From an uncultured Anaerofilum sp. (GTDB taxonomy: Bacteria; Bacillota; Clostridia; Oscillospirales; Ruminococcaceae), in contig CALWZD010000049.1 in the NCBI GenBank assembly GCA_944385945.1, forward strand, positions 31,265 to 95,264: 64,000 nt of DNA. Direction: 5' to 3'. A program made the position numbers and the translations under genes. Below the pieces are notes generated by a model. That model did no database searches and was not told the origin of the DNA. It worked only from the letters and a program-made list of their open reading frames with translations. Below, in pieces: positions 26,037 to 36,432 of this stretch (positions are counted from its first letter, which is position 1; every line of letters starts with the position of its first letter).

Positions 26037-26276
26037 TAACTGGCTGATTTCCTTTCGACAGGCGGCGCAGATATTGCGCCCTTTATACTCGCACACATCT
26101 TCGTTGCTCTGACAGAACACACACGTGGGCTGATATTTTTTTAGAATGACCATCTCGTTTTCTACATAGATCTCGAGCGATGAGTCACGATCAATGTCCA
26201 GTACACGGCGTAACTCGATCGGCAAAACGATGCGGCCAAGATGGTCGATCTTGCGCACGATTCCCGTGGATTTCAT
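26034..26276 (-). CDS. abrB: AbrB-family transition-state regulator with zinc ribbon
   Basis: 80 residues. N-terminal swapped-hairpin domain MKSTGIVRKIDHLGRIVLPIELRRVLDI (residues 1-45), the DNA-binding part that represses stationary-phase and sporulation genes during growth. The C-terminus has CVFCQ...CAAC, a four-cysteine zinc ribbon common in clostridial AbrB relatives and absent from B. subtilis AbrB. AGGAGG lies 8 bases before the ATG at 26276. Confidence 0.92.
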   Translation of the reverse strand: MKSTGIVRKIDHLGRIVLPIELRRVLDIDRDSSLEIYVENEMVILKKYQPTCVFCQSNEDVCEYKGRNICAACRKEISQL

Positions 26277-26403
26277 CTGCAAGTCCTCCTTTTCAAGCAT
26301 CTGCATTCGCAGATTGGTGTGGCACGAATACAAGTATTATACTTCAAAGGAAAATAAATGTCAATAATTGTAAAAATATGGGAATTTTCGCCAACTTTCT
26401 ATA

Positions 26404-27405
26404 TCACAGCTGCAAAAATCCGACCTTTTTATATACTTTAGCACAGGTCTTGTTCGCAATGCGGCTTGCTTGCTCGGCACCGGCTTTCAATACCCCATCC
26501 AGATAGTTTTTGTCGGCAAGAATGCGGCGATATTCGTTCTGGATCGGGCTGAATACGTCGATTACGCTTTGAGCAACAGCATCTTTGAACTCACCATATC
26601 CTTTGCCCTCAAATTCTCGCTGGATCTCCTCAAAGCTTTTGCCGGTAAACACACTGTAAATGCTCATCAAATTGGTCACGCCCGGCTTTTCTTCGCTGGC
26701 GTATACGGCACCTTCGCTGTCGGTCACGGCACGCTTGAACTTGCGGCGGATGGCATCCGGCTCGTCCAACATCAGGATAAAGCTGTTAACGTTGGTATCC
26801 GATTTGCTCATCTTCTTATCCGGCTCTTGCAAACTCATGATACGAGCACCCGTCTTGGGAATATAAGGCTCCGGCACAGTGAAAGTATCGCTGTATGCGT
26901 TGTTGAAACGGGAAGCGATGTTCCGTGCAAGCTCCAAATGCTGTTTTTGGTCGGCACCGACCGGAACGAGGTCGGCATTGTATACCAGAATATCCGCTGC
27001 CATCAAGACCGGATAGGTGAACAAACCGGCATTCACGTTGTCGGCATGACGAGCACTTTTGTCCTTAAACTGGGTCATGCGGGACAACTCGCCAAACTGC
27101 GTGTTACAAGAAAGCACCCACGAAAGCTCGGCGTGTGCAGGCACATGACTTTGTACGAATACGATGCTCTTTTGCGGGTCGATACCGCAGGCAAGCAGCA
27201 GTGCAGCTGCTTCACGGCTCTGTCGGCGAAGGTCGGCAGGATTTTGCCGAACGGTAATGGCGTGCATATTAGCAATCATGTAGATACAATCGTATTCCTG
27301 CTGCAACAAGCCCCAGTTGCGCACAGCACCGATATAGTTTCCGAGTGTGAAAGTACCAGTGGGCTGAATGCCGCTGAGAATACGCTTTTTCGCAGAAATT
27401 TCCAT
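26404..27405 (-). CDS. trpS: Tryptophanyl-tRNA synthetase
   Basis: 333-residue class I synthetase charging tRNA(Trp). HIGH-type motif in PTGTFTLGNYIGAV (residues 16-29), KMSKS-type motif seen as DKKMSKSDTNV. Length is normal. GGGAG lies before the ATG at 27405. No T-box leader is seen; the leader is only about 40 nt. Confidence 0.98.
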   Translation of the reverse strand: MEISAKKRILSGIQPTGTFTLGNYIGAVRNWGLLQQEYDCIYMIANMHAITVRQNPADLRRQSREAAALLLACGIDPQKSIVFVQSHVPAHAELSWVLSCNTQFGELSRMTQFKDKSARHADNVNAGLFTYPVLMAADILVYNADLVPVGADQKQHLELARNIASRFNNAYSDTFTVPEPYIPKTGARIMSLQEPDKKMSKSDTNVNSFILMLDEPDAIRRKFKRAVTDSEGAVYASEEKPGVTNLMSIYSVFTGKSFEEIQREFEGKGYGEFKDAVAQSVIDVFSPIQNEYRRILADKNYLDGVLKAGAEQASRIANKTCAKVYKKVGFLQL

Positions 27406-27449
27406 AGTTGTTACGCTCCCTTCGCCAAAGGCGGTGAAATATACATCCT

Positions 27450-27478
27450 ATCATACCACACCCGTACTGTTTTCGCAA
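27450..27478 (-). promoter_or_regulatory. SigA promoter of trpS
   Basis: On the minus strand: TTGCGA (27478-27473), 17 bases, TATGAT (27455-27450). Confidence 0.7.
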
Positions 27479-27632
27479 CGGCGAAACACAGCGGGAAAAC
27501 GGCAAAAACAGCAGGAAAAGCAAGGAAATTGAAAAAATCAACCCTTTTTGAAACTCTACCTGAACCGTCAGCTTTCGCAGATAAAATCAGATATGCTTTA
27601 CAGGAAGTGATCTGAAAGGATGTGGACAGGAA

Positions 27633-29906
27633 ATGACGACAAAAACCGATGTTACAGCAAAAAAAACAAGGCTGTTTCAGGGGCTGAAAACACCTCTTGC
27701 CGAAACTGCGCTGTGGACGCTGATCGGTGCAATGAGTTCGCTGGGACAGCTGTTGAACGGAATGTACCCCTTTGGGCTTGCGCTCGCAATGGGGCTACAC
27801 GCACCCTACTCAATGCTTGCCGCCGGTGGCGCAGCCATCGGCTATGCCGTCGGGCTGTCCACTACGGAAAGTATCCGCTATTTGGGTGCATTGGGGGCTG
27901 TGGTAGCGGTTCGGCTGCTATCACAGGGAAGCCCCGAACGAAAGGGCAGCGTCGTGCCCACCATTTTTGCCGGAAGTGCGGCATTGGTGGCGGTGCAGGT
28001 GATGCTCACGCTGGGGGGGGTCAGCCAACCAGCGCAGATGCTGTTTTCTGTCAGTGAGGCAATGCTGTGTGCAGGGCTTGCGGTGGCGATCTGGGTGGCA
28101 TGGAGTTTCCCACTGGGTACGCCCAGTAAAGAACTGGCATCGCTGGTCGTATTTGGCGGAGCGACCGCCGCAGCAAGTGCCTTTCGTGTTTCGGTATTTC
28201 AGGCAGGTTGGATTGTTGCACCGGTCTTTTTGTTGGTCGAGGGATGGAGAGCCAGAAAAAACCGCACCTTACCGGCTGCCATCGCAGTGGCAACAGCCAT
28301 TGCCGCAAGCGACCCCGAACAGGCATTCGCCGGTGCGTTCATTGCACTGGGCGCACTTGCTGCGGGCTTTTTACCAGGCGAACGAGGCGGTATGGCGATG
28401 CTGTATTTTACCGCTTGCTGTTTGGGAGCAGCCGCTGCCCCCAACGGAACGGCAGCGGTTTCGATGATCGCCAGCGGTGGTGTGGCGACCGCACTCTTTT
28501 TGATGATACCCAAAAAGTGGTTGGCGGTGGCACCTATCGTTCCCCGCTGCGATAAAACCGAGTTTCAGGCAGCCATCCGTCTGAGTGCTTTGGCGTCGGC
28601 TCTGGAGGCGGTGGGCGAAACGGTGCAGCAGGTCGTCGAGCGACTGCCCAGCCCCGGCGAAGGGTATAACTGGGTCGTCGACCGCACCTGCGAACAGGTG
28701 TGCAGCCGTTGCGGAAGGCAAAGCGAGTGCTGGTCGAAGCATTTTGGAGAAACGGTCGAGGGTTTGTGGAAATTAAAGCCCTTTTTGGAAGAAAGCGGTG
28801 CAGTTCGTATCGAACAGCTGCCCCATGAGCTGTGTCGATGCCAGCAACCGGTGGCGTTGTGCGATGCACTGGGACGCAGCTATGCACTTTTGCAGGGCAG
28901 ACGTGCGGCGGCTGCCCAAAGCAAAGCGATGCGGGCGGCTTTGTGCGAGCAATTCGGTGCGGTCGCCGGTGCATTGGCGACCATTGGAAGCGAACTGGGT
29001 GCCGGTGAAGCAGAGGACGAAACGGCACAACGCAAAGCGACCGAACTGCTGTGGGCGATCGGGCTTGCACCGGCAAAGGTACACGTGCTGACCGACCGCA
29101 TGGGTAGACTGCGGGCAAGTATCTTTATCCGCCGTACGATTTTAAGCGATGAGGAACAAGAGCAACTGACCCACGAACTGGGACAGTGCTGTAAGACCCT
29201 GTTCGAACTGCCCCACGTGACCACCGATGGTGCTTTTACCCGTCTGGAGTTTGGCGAAAAGGCGGTGTATACTGCCGATTGTGCCGAATACTCTATCTCG
29301 GCACAACAGGGCAAATTCTGCGGTGACCATGCCGAACATTTTTGCGATACACAGGGAAACCTGCATATGATCTTGTGCGATGGCATGGGCAGTGGGAAAC
29401 CGGCAGCACTGGACGGCGCACTGGCAGCAAGCTTGACTGCACGTTTGGTCGAAGCCGGTTTTGCAGGCGAGCAGGCAGCACGATTGGTAAACGTCGCATT
29501 GGAGTTGAAAAGCGAACAGGACTCGGCTGCCGCACTGGACGTGGCAAGCATCGACCTCTACACAGGACAACTGAAATTGTTTAAAGCAGGCGGAGCCGCC
29601 AGTTTTTTGGTGCGTCAGGGCAAGGTGCGACGATTGGAGGGCAACAGTTTGCCGGTGGGCATTTTGGGCGGCGTGTTCGGCGGAAGTCAACAGCTTCCTT
29701 TGTACGAAAACGACCTGTTGATCCTATGCAGCGACGGCGCATTGGGCGCAGGGGAGGAATTTATGGAAGCCCAGCTTTCCGCCTTTTGGCAAATGCCGTC
29801 TAAGCAGCTTGCCGAAAAACTGGCAAAACAGGCAGCTGCCTGCGTTTCGGGGCATCCGGACGACATCACTGTGCAGGTGATGCGGCTGATGCGCAGCCCA
29901 ATATAA
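27633..29906 (+). CDS. spoIIE: Stage II sporulation protein E (PP2C phosphatase)
   Basis: 757 residues. The N-terminal 290 contain about ten membrane segments (from ETALWTLIGAMSSLGQLLNGMYPFG), a central oligomerisation domain runs from 290 to 545 with CSRCGRQSECW, and the C-terminal PP2C domain has the metal-binding LCDGMGSGKPAALDG (Asp at about 584) and LILCSDGALGAGEEF. SpoIIE sits at the sporulation septum and dephosphorylates SpoIIAA, freeing SigmaF in the forespore. It indicates a complete sporulation pathway. I find no convincing Spo0A box or 21-bp-spaced promoter in the 227-bp divergent region shared with trpS. Confidence 0.97.
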   Translation: MTTKTDVTAKKTRLFQGLKTPLAETALWTLIGAMSSLGQLLNGMYPFGLALAMGLHAPYSMLAAGGAAIGYAVGLSTTESIRYLGALGAVVAVRLLSQGSPERKGSVVPTIFAGSAALVAVQVMLTLGGVSQPAQMLFSVSEAMLCAGLAVAIWVAWSFPLGTPSKELASLVVFGGATAAASAFRVSVFQAGWIVAPVFLLVEGWRARKNRTLPAAIAVATAIAASDPEQAFAGAFIALGALAAGFLPGERGGMAMLYFTACCLGAAAAPNGTAAVSMIASGGVATALFLMIPKKWLAVAPIVPRCDKTEFQAAIRLSALASALEAVGETVQQVVERLPSPGEGYNWVVDRTCEQVCSRCGRQSECWSKHFGETVEGLWKLKPFLEESGAVRIEQLPHELCRCQQPVALCDALGRSYALLQGRRAAAAQSKAMRAALCEQFGAVAGALATIGSELGAGEAEDETAQRKATELLWAIGLAPAKVHVLTDRMGRLRASIFIRRTILSDEEQEQLTHELGQCCKTLFELPHVTTDGAFTRLEFGEKAVYTADCAEYSISAQQGKFCGDHAEHFCDTQGNLHMILCDGMGSGKPAALDGALAASLTARLVEAGFAGEQAARLVNVALELKSEQDSAAALDVASIDLYTGQLKLFKAGGAASFLVRQGKVRRLEGNSLPVGILGGVFGGSQQLPLYENDLLILCSDGALGAGEEFMEAQLSAFWQMPSKQLAEKLAKQAAACVSGHPDDITVQVMRLMRSPI

Positions 29907-30061
29907 AGCTTTGCAAAAATTACAGCGTGTTTTTCCACAAAATCTTCACCAAATTTACGGTTCTTGTTCACAGCTTAGAAATAAAATTGTAACGGAAATT
30001 CAAAGCTTACAAAATATTTCCAAGCAAATTTCGCAAAAAACAACAAGGAGAGTTGCCTTCC

Positions 30062-31651
30062 ATGAAACAACGGGTTCAAGCATTTTGTAAAAACCACGCT
30101 GTACGAAGAATTTTTGTCATCCTTATCCTAGCAATCGTCGTTGCTATGGGTATCTTGTGGTTCCGAAACCGCAATTCCGGTTTGCGGTCGGCTCAACAAG
30201 AGCAAAATATCATTCGCACCACACGCTTGCAAAAAACAAGCCTGAACGATTCAGTCACCACCACCGGAACCATCCAAAGCAGCAACACCTCTACCGTTAC
30301 CACCGACCAAAAATATGCCGTCAAAGAAATTTTGGTAAATGTTGGTGACACGGTGCAGGAGGGGGACGTCATCTGCACACTCGACACCTCCGAACTGGAA
30401 AAAAGCATCCAAAAGCTGCAAGAGAATCTGAACGAGCAGACAGAAAGTGCCAATAAGCAGGTGGATTCCGCAAACAGCAGCCTTGTCAGCGCAACCGATG
30501 ACTCGCTTGCACAGGAGGCGGTGCTGAACAGCGCACGTGAAACCATGCTTGCTTTGCAGACCAGTTGGAATACGGCACAGACGGCGGTAGCCCCGTATCT
30601 GACAACTTACGAACAGGCACAGGCAAACTTGCAGCAAAAGGGCGCAGCCCTTACCACTTTGCAGGCACAGGGCGCAGAGGCGGAAGCCATTGCAGCTGCA
30701 CAGGCAGAGTACGATGCAGCAAATACCGCTGTGCAACAGGCACAGGAGCAGCTGAACAACGCAAAACAGCAGTGTAACTACGACAGCTTGCAGCAGCAAT
30801 ATCAGCAGGCAGAACAAGCCTACCAACAGGCTCGCCATCAGTTGGATCAACTGGAATCAGCAGTGGTACAGGCACAAAACCAGTTGGAAACCACCCAGAA
30901 AAATGCCGAAAGTGCATCCGAAAGCGACGAACTGGAACAGTTACAGACCCAACTGGAAAAATGTACGCTGCGAGCCAGCAGTTCGGGAAAAATCACCGAG
31001 ATCGGTGCAACGGTAGGCAGTGCCGTTACCGGCTCGGCAGCGGTCATCCAAGATACCGGCTCGCTGGAACTTGCGGTGAATATCCCTGAATACGATATTG
31101 CCGATGTTGCGGTAGGAATGCAGGTAAAAATCACCACCGATGCCACCGAAGGCGAAATCGACGGCACCTTGAGCCAAATCTCCCCCATGGCAGGTCAGAA
31201 CGGATTTTCGGCGGTCATCACCATTTCCGACCCCACCGGATTGTATATCGGCATGAACGCTACTGCTGAAATCCTGTTGTCTACGGTGGAAGACGTATTC
31301 GTTGTTCCCATCGACGCTGTGGAAGAACAGGAAGATGGAACTTATGTCATCTATCAAAGTGAGATGGACGAAAACGGCGAGCAGGTATTCACCCCCATCG
31401 AGGTCACTTTGGGCGCACAAAACGACTACTATGTAGAGGTTTCGGGCAGCGAGTTGACCGAGGGGATGGAGATTCGGGCCAGCGTATTGGAGGAAGTGTC
31501 CGACACGACCCAGCAAATGATGGGCGGTATGATGATGGGCGGCCCCGCCGGTGAAGCACAGATGAGCGGCGAAGTACAGGTGATCGAGATGCCGAGCGAC
31601 GACGGCAACCGTGGTGGCGGTCGTGGCGGTATGGGAGGGGCAAACGGATGA
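30062..31651 (+). CDS. Efflux periplasmic-adaptor-like (MacA/HlyD) membrane fusion protein
   Basis: 529 residues with one N-terminal membrane helix (residues 15-33). The barrel-sandwich/lipoyl halves flank a long coiled coil (about 120-300, very rich in Gln, Ala and Glu); the beta-barrel follows (EIGATVGSAVTGSAAVIQDTGSLELAVNIPEYDIADVAVG). In Gram-positives such adaptors pair with MacB-type ABC exporters, here the next two genes. The last 45 residues are unusual: runs of Met and Gly (QQMMGGMMMGG, RGGGRGGMGG). AAGGAG lies 11 bases before the ATG; the stop overlaps the next start (ATGA). Confidence 0.93.
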   Translation: MKQRVQAFCKNHAVRRIFVILILAIVVAMGILWFRNRNSGLRSAQQEQNIIRTTRLQKTSLNDSVTTTGTIQSSNTSTVTTDQKYAVKEILVNVGDTVQEGDVICTLDTSELEKSIQKLQENLNEQTESANKQVDSANSSLVSATDDSLAQEAVLNSARETMLALQTSWNTAQTAVAPYLTTYEQAQANLQQKGAALTTLQAQGAEAEAIAAAQAEYDAANTAVQQAQEQLNNAKQQCNYDSLQQQYQQAEQAYQQARHQLDQLESAVVQAQNQLETTQKNAESASESDELEQLQTQLEKCTLRASSSGKITEIGATVGSAVTGSAAVIQDTGSLELAVNIPEYDIADVAVGMQVKITTDATEGEIDGTLSQISPMAGQNGFSAVITISDPTGLYIGMNATAEILLSTVEDVFVVPIDAVEEQEDGTYVIYQSEMDENGEQVFTPIEVTLGAQNDYYVEVSGSELTEGMEIRASVLEEVSDTTQQMMGGMMMGGPAGEAQMSGEVQVIEMPSDDGNRGGGRGGMGGANG

Positions 31652-32355
31652 GCAGCCCCATGATCGAGATGCACGGCATCGTGAAAACTTACTATCAGGG
31701 CAAGCCCAACGAACTGGAGATCTTGCACGGCATCGATCTTGTAGTTAACCGTGGGGAATTTGTTTCCATCGTGGGCGAGAGCGGAAGCGGTAAATCTACA
31801 TTGATGAACCTTATCGGTGCGCTCGACCGTCCTACCAAGGGCAGTTATCTTTTGGACGGGGTAGACGTTTCCAACGCTGCCGACCGCCAACTGTCCGACA
31901 TTCGCAATCGTAAGATCGGATTCGTATTCCAGAACTTCAACCTCATCGGACGAGCAAATGCTCAGAAAAATGTTGAACTGCCCATGCTCTATGCAGGTTT
32001 TCCGGCAAGAGAGCGCAGCCGTCGTGCCAAACAACTGCTGGAGATGGTCGGCATGGATCAACGGTCAAAGCACCTTCCTGCCGAACTGTCGGGTGGTCAA
32101 AAACAGCGAGTCGCCATTGCCCGTGCGCTCTCCTGCGATGCTCCGCTATTGCTTGCCGACGAGCCTACCGGTGCACTGGACACTGCGACCAGCCGTACCG
32201 TGATGGACTTGTTCCACAAGCTGCACCGTGAACAGGGCAAGACCATCGTTCTTATCACCCATAGCCCACAGCTTGCTGCCGAAACGCAGCGAGTTATCAC
32301 CCTTATCGACGGAAACATCGTAGGGGAAGAAAAGGGGGCAGCATACCATGATTGA
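31648..32355 (+). CDS. ABC transporter ATP-binding protein, MacB/LolD type
   Basis: 235 residues. Walker [10 protein letters not shown] (from residue 42), Q-loop NFNLIG, signature [15 protein letters not shown], Walker [14 protein letters not shown]-switch ITHS. Powers the mechanotransmission-type exporter formed with the permease downstream, which overlaps by 8 bases. Together with the adaptor this is a three-gene MacAB-like export operon for a peptide, lipid or antibiotic-like substrate. Confidence 0.96.
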   Translation: MSSPMIEMHGIVKTYYQGKPNELEILHGIDLVVNRGEFVSIVGESGSGKSTLMNLIGALDRPTKGSYLLDGVDVSNAADRQLSDIRNRKIGFVFQNFNLIGRANAQKNVELPMLYAGFPARERSRRAKQLLEMVGMDQRSKHLPAELSGGQKQRVAIARALSCDAPLLLADEPTGALDTATSRTVMDLFHKLHREQGKTIVLITHSPQLAAETQRVITLIDGNIVGEEKGAAYHD

Positions 32356-33595
32356 TAATATCCTGCTGGCGTTTTCCAGCCTGTTTGCCAACAAGATGCG
32401 GGCATTGCTGACCATGTTGGGCATCATTATCGGCATCGGTGCGGTCATCGCCATCGTTACACTGGGCGATTCGCTCACCGGCTCCATCACCGACAGCATG
32501 AACAGCATGGGTGCTTCCAACATCACCGTAAGCCTTCAGCAAAAAAGCAGCGACGATGCCGGTGCGCTGATGTTCGGACGTACAGACCCTGGTGCAGAAG
32601 ACCTTATCACCCCTACCATGATCGAAGAATACCGCACCCAGTTTGGCGACAAGATTCGAGCCATTGCACTCAGCCGTCAGCTTGGCAACGGAGAGGTGAG
32701 CAGTGGCGAAAATACTGCCACCGTTTCGATAACCGGTGTCAATACCGACTACCAGACCCTCGATGGCCCCACCATGCTGTCTGGCCGTTTTGTACGGGAC
32801 GAGGACGGCGAACGGATGGTCGCAGTGGTAAGTGACGTATTCGTGGAAAGTGTTTTCCCCAATAGCCAGAACGTATTGGGCGAATCGTTCGATGTCACGG
32901 TCGGCAATGCGGTCATGCGCTTTTTCATTGCCGGTGTGTACGAGTATGAGGAGAACGGATTCATCAGCATGGACAACAGCGACCCCGTTACCACCGTATA
33001 CATTCCGGTCGAAACTGCACGGCGACTATTGAGCGAAAGCGAGGGCTACGAAAGTCTGACTATCATGGGAGCATCGGGAGAGGACAGCACTGCCCTGATG
33101 GAGCAGACCGAAAGCTTTTTTGCCAGCTACTACACCCACAACGATTCTTACACCATCGCTGCAAGCAGCTTGGAGTCGATGCTGTCTACCATGACCGAAA
33201 TGCTGGACACCGTTAAGTTGGCGGTGGCTGCCATCGCTGCCATCAGCCTGTTGGTCGGTGGTATCGGTGTTATGAACATCATGCTGGTATCCATCACCGA
33301 GCGTACCCGTGAGATCGGTGTCCGAAAGGCTTTGGGTGCCCGCAATCTCGACATCCGTATCCAGTTCATCACCGAATCGGTGGTCATCTGTCTGGTCGGC
33401 GGTGTGTTTGGCATCGCATTGGGTGTGGGCTTGGGCGCACTGGGGGCAAGTTTGGTGGGTACCCCCGCCAAACCCAGCATCGCTGCTATCGGAATGGCAG
33501 CAGGCTTTTCGATGGCGATCGGTGTCTTCTTCGGCTATTACCCCGCAAACAAAGCGGCAAAACTAGACCCCATCGAAGCGTTGCGATACGAATGA
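32348..33595 (+). CDS. MacB-like ABC transporter permease (FtsX family)
   Basis: 415 residues, four membrane segments: one at about 19-41, then a large extracytoplasmic MacB_PCD domain (45-275), and three near 290-400 forming the FtsX core ([38 protein letters not shown]). The topology is that of non-translocating mechanotransmission exporters. Overlaps the ATPase gene and ends the operon just before a strong terminator. Confidence 0.95.
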   Translation: MIDNILLAFSSLFANKMRALLTMLGIIIGIGAVIAIVTLGDSLTGSITDSMNSMGASNITVSLQQKSSDDAGALMFGRTDPGAEDLITPTMIEEYRTQFGDKIRAIALSRQLGNGEVSSGENTATVSITGVNTDYQTLDGPTMLSGRFVRDEDGERMVAVVSDVFVESVFPNSQNVLGESFDVTVGNAVMRFFIAGVYEYEENGFISMDNSDPVTTVYIPVETARRLLSESEGYESLTIMGASGEDSTALMEQTESFFASYYTHNDSYTIAASSLESMLSTMTEMLDTVKLAVAAIAAISLLVGGIGVMNIMLVSITERTREIGVRKALGARNLDIRIQFITESVVICLVGGVFGIALGVGLGALGASLVGTPAKPSIAAIGMAAGFSMAIGVFFGYYPANKAAKLDPIEALRYE

Positions 33596-33599
33596 CCAT

Positions 33600-33632
33600 A
33601 AAAAGCGACTGTGCATTGCACGGTCGCTTTTT
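33600..33632 (+). terminator. Terminator of the efflux operon
   Basis: AAAAAGCGACtGTGC / GCACgGTCGCTTTTT around a 3-base loop. Confidence 0.9.
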
Positions 33633-33635
33633 GCC

Positions 33636-33664
33636 TTGACTTTCCCTGTGTCCTGCTTTATTAT
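33636..33664 (+). promoter_or_regulatory. Promoter of glyQS
   Basis: TTGACT (33636-33641), 17 bases, TATTAT (33659-33664). Leader of only about 50 nt. Confidence 0.75.
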
Positions 33665-33719
33665 AAAGGGTAAGACTTGCCCTTGTGGGCGATGGAACAA
33701 ACCGAAAAGGGGAACGTAC

Positions 33720-35123
33720 ATGAAAAACAGCGAAAAAACAATGGAACAAATTATCGCTCTGTGCAAAGGCAGAGGCTTTATCTACGCCGGCAGCGAAATC
33801 TACGGCGGACTTGCAAACAGCTGGGACTACGGTCCTCTGGGCGTTGAATTTAAAAACAACGTAAAAAAAGCATGGTGGAAAAAATTCGTGCAGGAATCCC
33901 CCTACAACGTCGGTCTGGATTCTGCCATCATCATGAACCCCGAAACATGGGTAGCGACCGGTCACGTTGCCAGCTTCTCCGACCCTCTGATGGATTGTAA
34001 GGATTGCAAAGCACGTTTCCGTGCCGACAAGCTCATCGAGGACAACGGCGGTCACGCCGAGGGCATGACCAACGAGCAGATGATGGACTATATCCGTGAA
34101 CATGGCATCGTCTGCCCCGAGTGCGGTAAGGCAAACTTTACCGACATCCGCAAATTCAACCTGATGTTCAAAACCTTTATGGGCGTTACCGAGGACGCAA
34201 AGAGCGAAGTATACCTGCGACCCGAAACCGCACAGGGTATTTTTGTAAACTTTGCAAACGTACAGCGTACCACTCGCCGCAAGCTGCCCTTTGGTATCTG
34301 TCAGATCGGTAAATCGTTCCGCAACGAGATCACCCCGGGCAACTTCACTTTCCGTACCCGTGAGTTCGAGCAGATGGAATGCGAGTTCTTCTGCAAACCC
34401 GACACCGATCTGGAATGGTTCGCATACTGGAAAGAATACTGCAAAAACTGGCTGCTCGATCTGGGGATGCGTCCCGAAGATATGCGTCTGCGTGACCACG
34501 AGCCGGAGGAACTGAGCTTCTATTCCAAAGCGACCACCGACATCGAGTACCTGTTCCCGTTTGGCTGGGGCGAACTGTGGGGCATCGCCGACCGTACCGA
34601 CTACGATCTCGGTCGCCACAACGATCATTCCGGCAAAACACAGGACTACTTCGACCCCGAAACCAACACCCACTATGTTCCTTATGTTGTTGAGCCTTCT
34701 CTGGGTGCAGACCGTGTGGCTTTGGCATTCCTGTGCGGTGCATACGACGAGGAGATTTTGGTGGACGAAAAGGGCAAAGAGGACAAGCGTGTTGTGATGC
34801 GTTTGCATCCGGTACTGGCTCCCTACAAGGCAGCCATCCTGCCCCTGAGCAAAAAGCTGGGCGACAAGGCTACCGAGATTTGGCAGCAGCTGAGCAAGAC
34901 CATGATGGTAGACTACGACGAAACCGGTTCGATCGGTAAACGTTATCGCCGTCAGGACGAGATCGGCACTCCGCTGTGCGTGACCGTCGACTTCCAGACC
35001 GTTGGCGACGAGAACACCCCCGCCGACAACTGTGTCACCGTTCGTGACCGTGACACCATGGAGCAGGTGCGCATCCCCATCACCGAGCTGGAAGCGTATA
35101 TCCAGAAAAAGATCGCATTGTAA
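33720..35123 (+). CDS. glyS: Glycyl-tRNA synthetase, alpha2 (eukaryote/archaea-like) type
   Basis: 467 residues, a dimeric class II enzyme (GRS1) rather than the alpha/beta tetramer. Motif 1 region [32 protein letters not shown], motif 2 near [25 protein letters not shown], motif 3 near [10 protein letters not shown], and a C-terminal anticodon-binding domain. Cysteines in CKDCKARF and CPECGK form a zinc site. Starts at 33720 with AAAGGGG upstream. Many Firmicutes glycyl synthetase genes sit behind a T-box; none fits in this short leader. Confidence 0.97.
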   Translation: MKNSEKTMEQIIALCKGRGFIYAGSEIYGGLANSWDYGPLGVEFKNNVKKAWWKKFVQESPYNVGLDSAIIMNPETWVATGHVASFSDPLMDCKDCKARFRADKLIEDNGGHAEGMTNEQMMDYIREHGIVCPECGKANFTDIRKFNLMFKTFMGVTEDAKSEVYLRPETAQGIFVNFANVQRTTRRKLPFGICQIGKSFRNEITPGNFTFRTREFEQMECEFFCKPDTDLEWFAYWKEYCKNWLLDLGMRPEDMRLRDHEPEELSFYSKATTDIEYLFPFGWGELWGIADRTDYDLGRHNDHSGKTQDYFDPETNTHYVPYVVEPSLGADRVALAFLCGAYDEEILVDEKGKEDKRVVMRLHPVLAPYKAAILPLSKKLGDKATEIWQQLSKTMMVDYDETGSIGKRYRRQDEIGTPLCVTVDFQTVGDENTPADNCVTVRDRDTMEQVRIPITELEAYIQKKIAL

Positions 35124-35137
35124 GTTGAATCACACAA

Positions 35138-35168
35138 AACCCGATGGGGAATCCTGTCGGGCTTTTTT
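35138..35168 (+). terminator. Terminator of glyS
   Basis: ACCCGA...TCGGGC stem with inner GGG/TCC pairing, followed by T6. Confidence 0.85.
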
Positions 35169-35190
35169 AAGAGTAAGGAGGTAATTTTTT

Positions 35191-36432
35191 ATGAATCCCG
35201 TTTTGATGCAGAAATATGCAGATTTTGCTGTAAAGGTCGGCGTAAACGTAAAACCCGGTCAAAACTTTATCATCCAATGCCCTGTCGAGGGAGCAGCTTT
35301 TGCCCGTGCCTGTGCAAAAGCAGGTTACGAAGCAGGTGCAAAGCGTGTTGAAGTGCGCTATAACGACGAGCAGGTAAGCCGTTTGCAGATGGAGCATGGC
35401 GACGAAGCAGTGCTGTGCGATGTAAAGCCTTGGCTGGTGCGCAGCTATCTGGACTACGCCGAAGACGAGGGCAGTGTGTGCATCCTGAACATCGTTGCCC
35501 GTGACCCCGAAATTTACAAAGGGCTGGACGGCGAAAAGATTCAAAAAGCAATGCTGGCACAGCGAACTGCACTGAAAGCATGGCAGGAATACACCATGAA
35601 CAGCTTGGTACAGTGGTGCATCGTTGCCATTCCCACTGTCGCATGGGCAAAAAAAGTATTTCCCGGTGTGTCCAACGAAGAAGCTGTGGAAAAGCTGTGG
35701 GCAGCCATTTTTCAGGTTTGCCGTGTCACCGAGGAGGGCGATGTAGTCGAGGAGTGGAAACAGCACGTCAAGCGTACCGCTGCCCGTCGTGACCGCATGA
35801 ACGAACTGGATCTGGTGAGCGTTCGCCTGCAAAGTGCAAACGGCACCGATTTGACCATCGGTTTGGCAGAGGATGCCATTTGGCAGGGTGCTAACGAAAT
35901 GGCACACAACACGAAAGTAAACTTTATCGCCAATATTCCCACCGAGGAAGTATTCTGCGCACCCCACAAAGATAAAGTAGACGGCGTTGTAAAAAGCACC
36001 CGTCCGTATGTATACAACGGCGAGATCATCGAAAACTTCACGGTTGTATTTGAGGGGGGCAAGGTCATCTCCCACACCGCCGAAAAAGGCGAGGAACTGC
36101 TGGGCAAGCTGCTGGACAGCGACGACGGCAGCCGTCGCATCGGTGAGATCGCACTGGTGCCTGCTTCCAGCCCCATCCGTCAAAGCGGAGTGCTGTTCTA
36201 TAACACCTTGTTCGATGAAAATGCAGCCTGCCATATCGCATTTGGTCGGGGCTACCCCACCAACATCAAGGGCGGTACCGAAATGACCACCGAACAGTTG
36301 TTGGAAAAGGGATTGAACCATTCTGCTATCCACGAGGACGTTATGGTCGGCAGCGAAGATATGAACATCACCGGCACCACCCGTACCGGCGAAACTGTGA
36401 CCTTGTTCCAAAACGGCGAGTGGGCATTCTAA
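35191..36432 (+). CDS. Aminopeptidase, M29 family
   Basis: 413 residues. The six likely metal ligands of the family can be seen in order: Glu in NIPTEEVF, Glu in RRIGEIALVP, His and Tyr in ACHIAFGRGYP, His and Asp in HEDVMVGSEDM. M29 enzymes (AmpS, aminopeptidase T) release N-terminal residues from short peptides in the cytoplasm and complement PepF in peptide recycling. AAGGAGG precedes the ATG at 35191. Confidence 0.96.
   Translation: MNPVLMQKYADFAVKVGVNVKPGQNFIIQCPVEGAAFARACAKAGYEAGAKRVEVRYNDEQVSRLQMEHGDEAVLCDVKPWLVRSYLDYAEDEGSVCILNIVARDPEIYKGLDGEKIQKAMLAQRTALKAWQEYTMNSLVQWCIVAIPTVAWAKKVFPGVSNEEAVEKLWAAIFQVCRVTEEGDVVEEWKQHVKRTAARRDRMNELDLVSVRLQSANGTDLTIGLAEDAIWQGANEMAHNTKVNFIANIPTEEVFCAPHKDKVDGVVKSTRPYVYNGEIIENFTVVFEGGKVISHTAEKGEELLGKLLDSDDGSRRIGEIALVPASSPIRQSGVLFYNTLFDENAACHIAFGRGYPTNIKGGTEMTTEQLLEKGLNHSAIHEDVMVGSEDMNITGTTRTGETVTLFQNGEWAF

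Noticed and set aside
27406-27632. Spo0A box and 21-bp-spaced promoter for spoIIE
   Set aside because: Only partial TTCG-like matches were found; not enough to call.
33665-33719. T-box leader before glycyl-tRNA synthetase
   Set aside because: The leader is only about 50 nt, without specifier loop or T-box sequence. The same holds for trpS.
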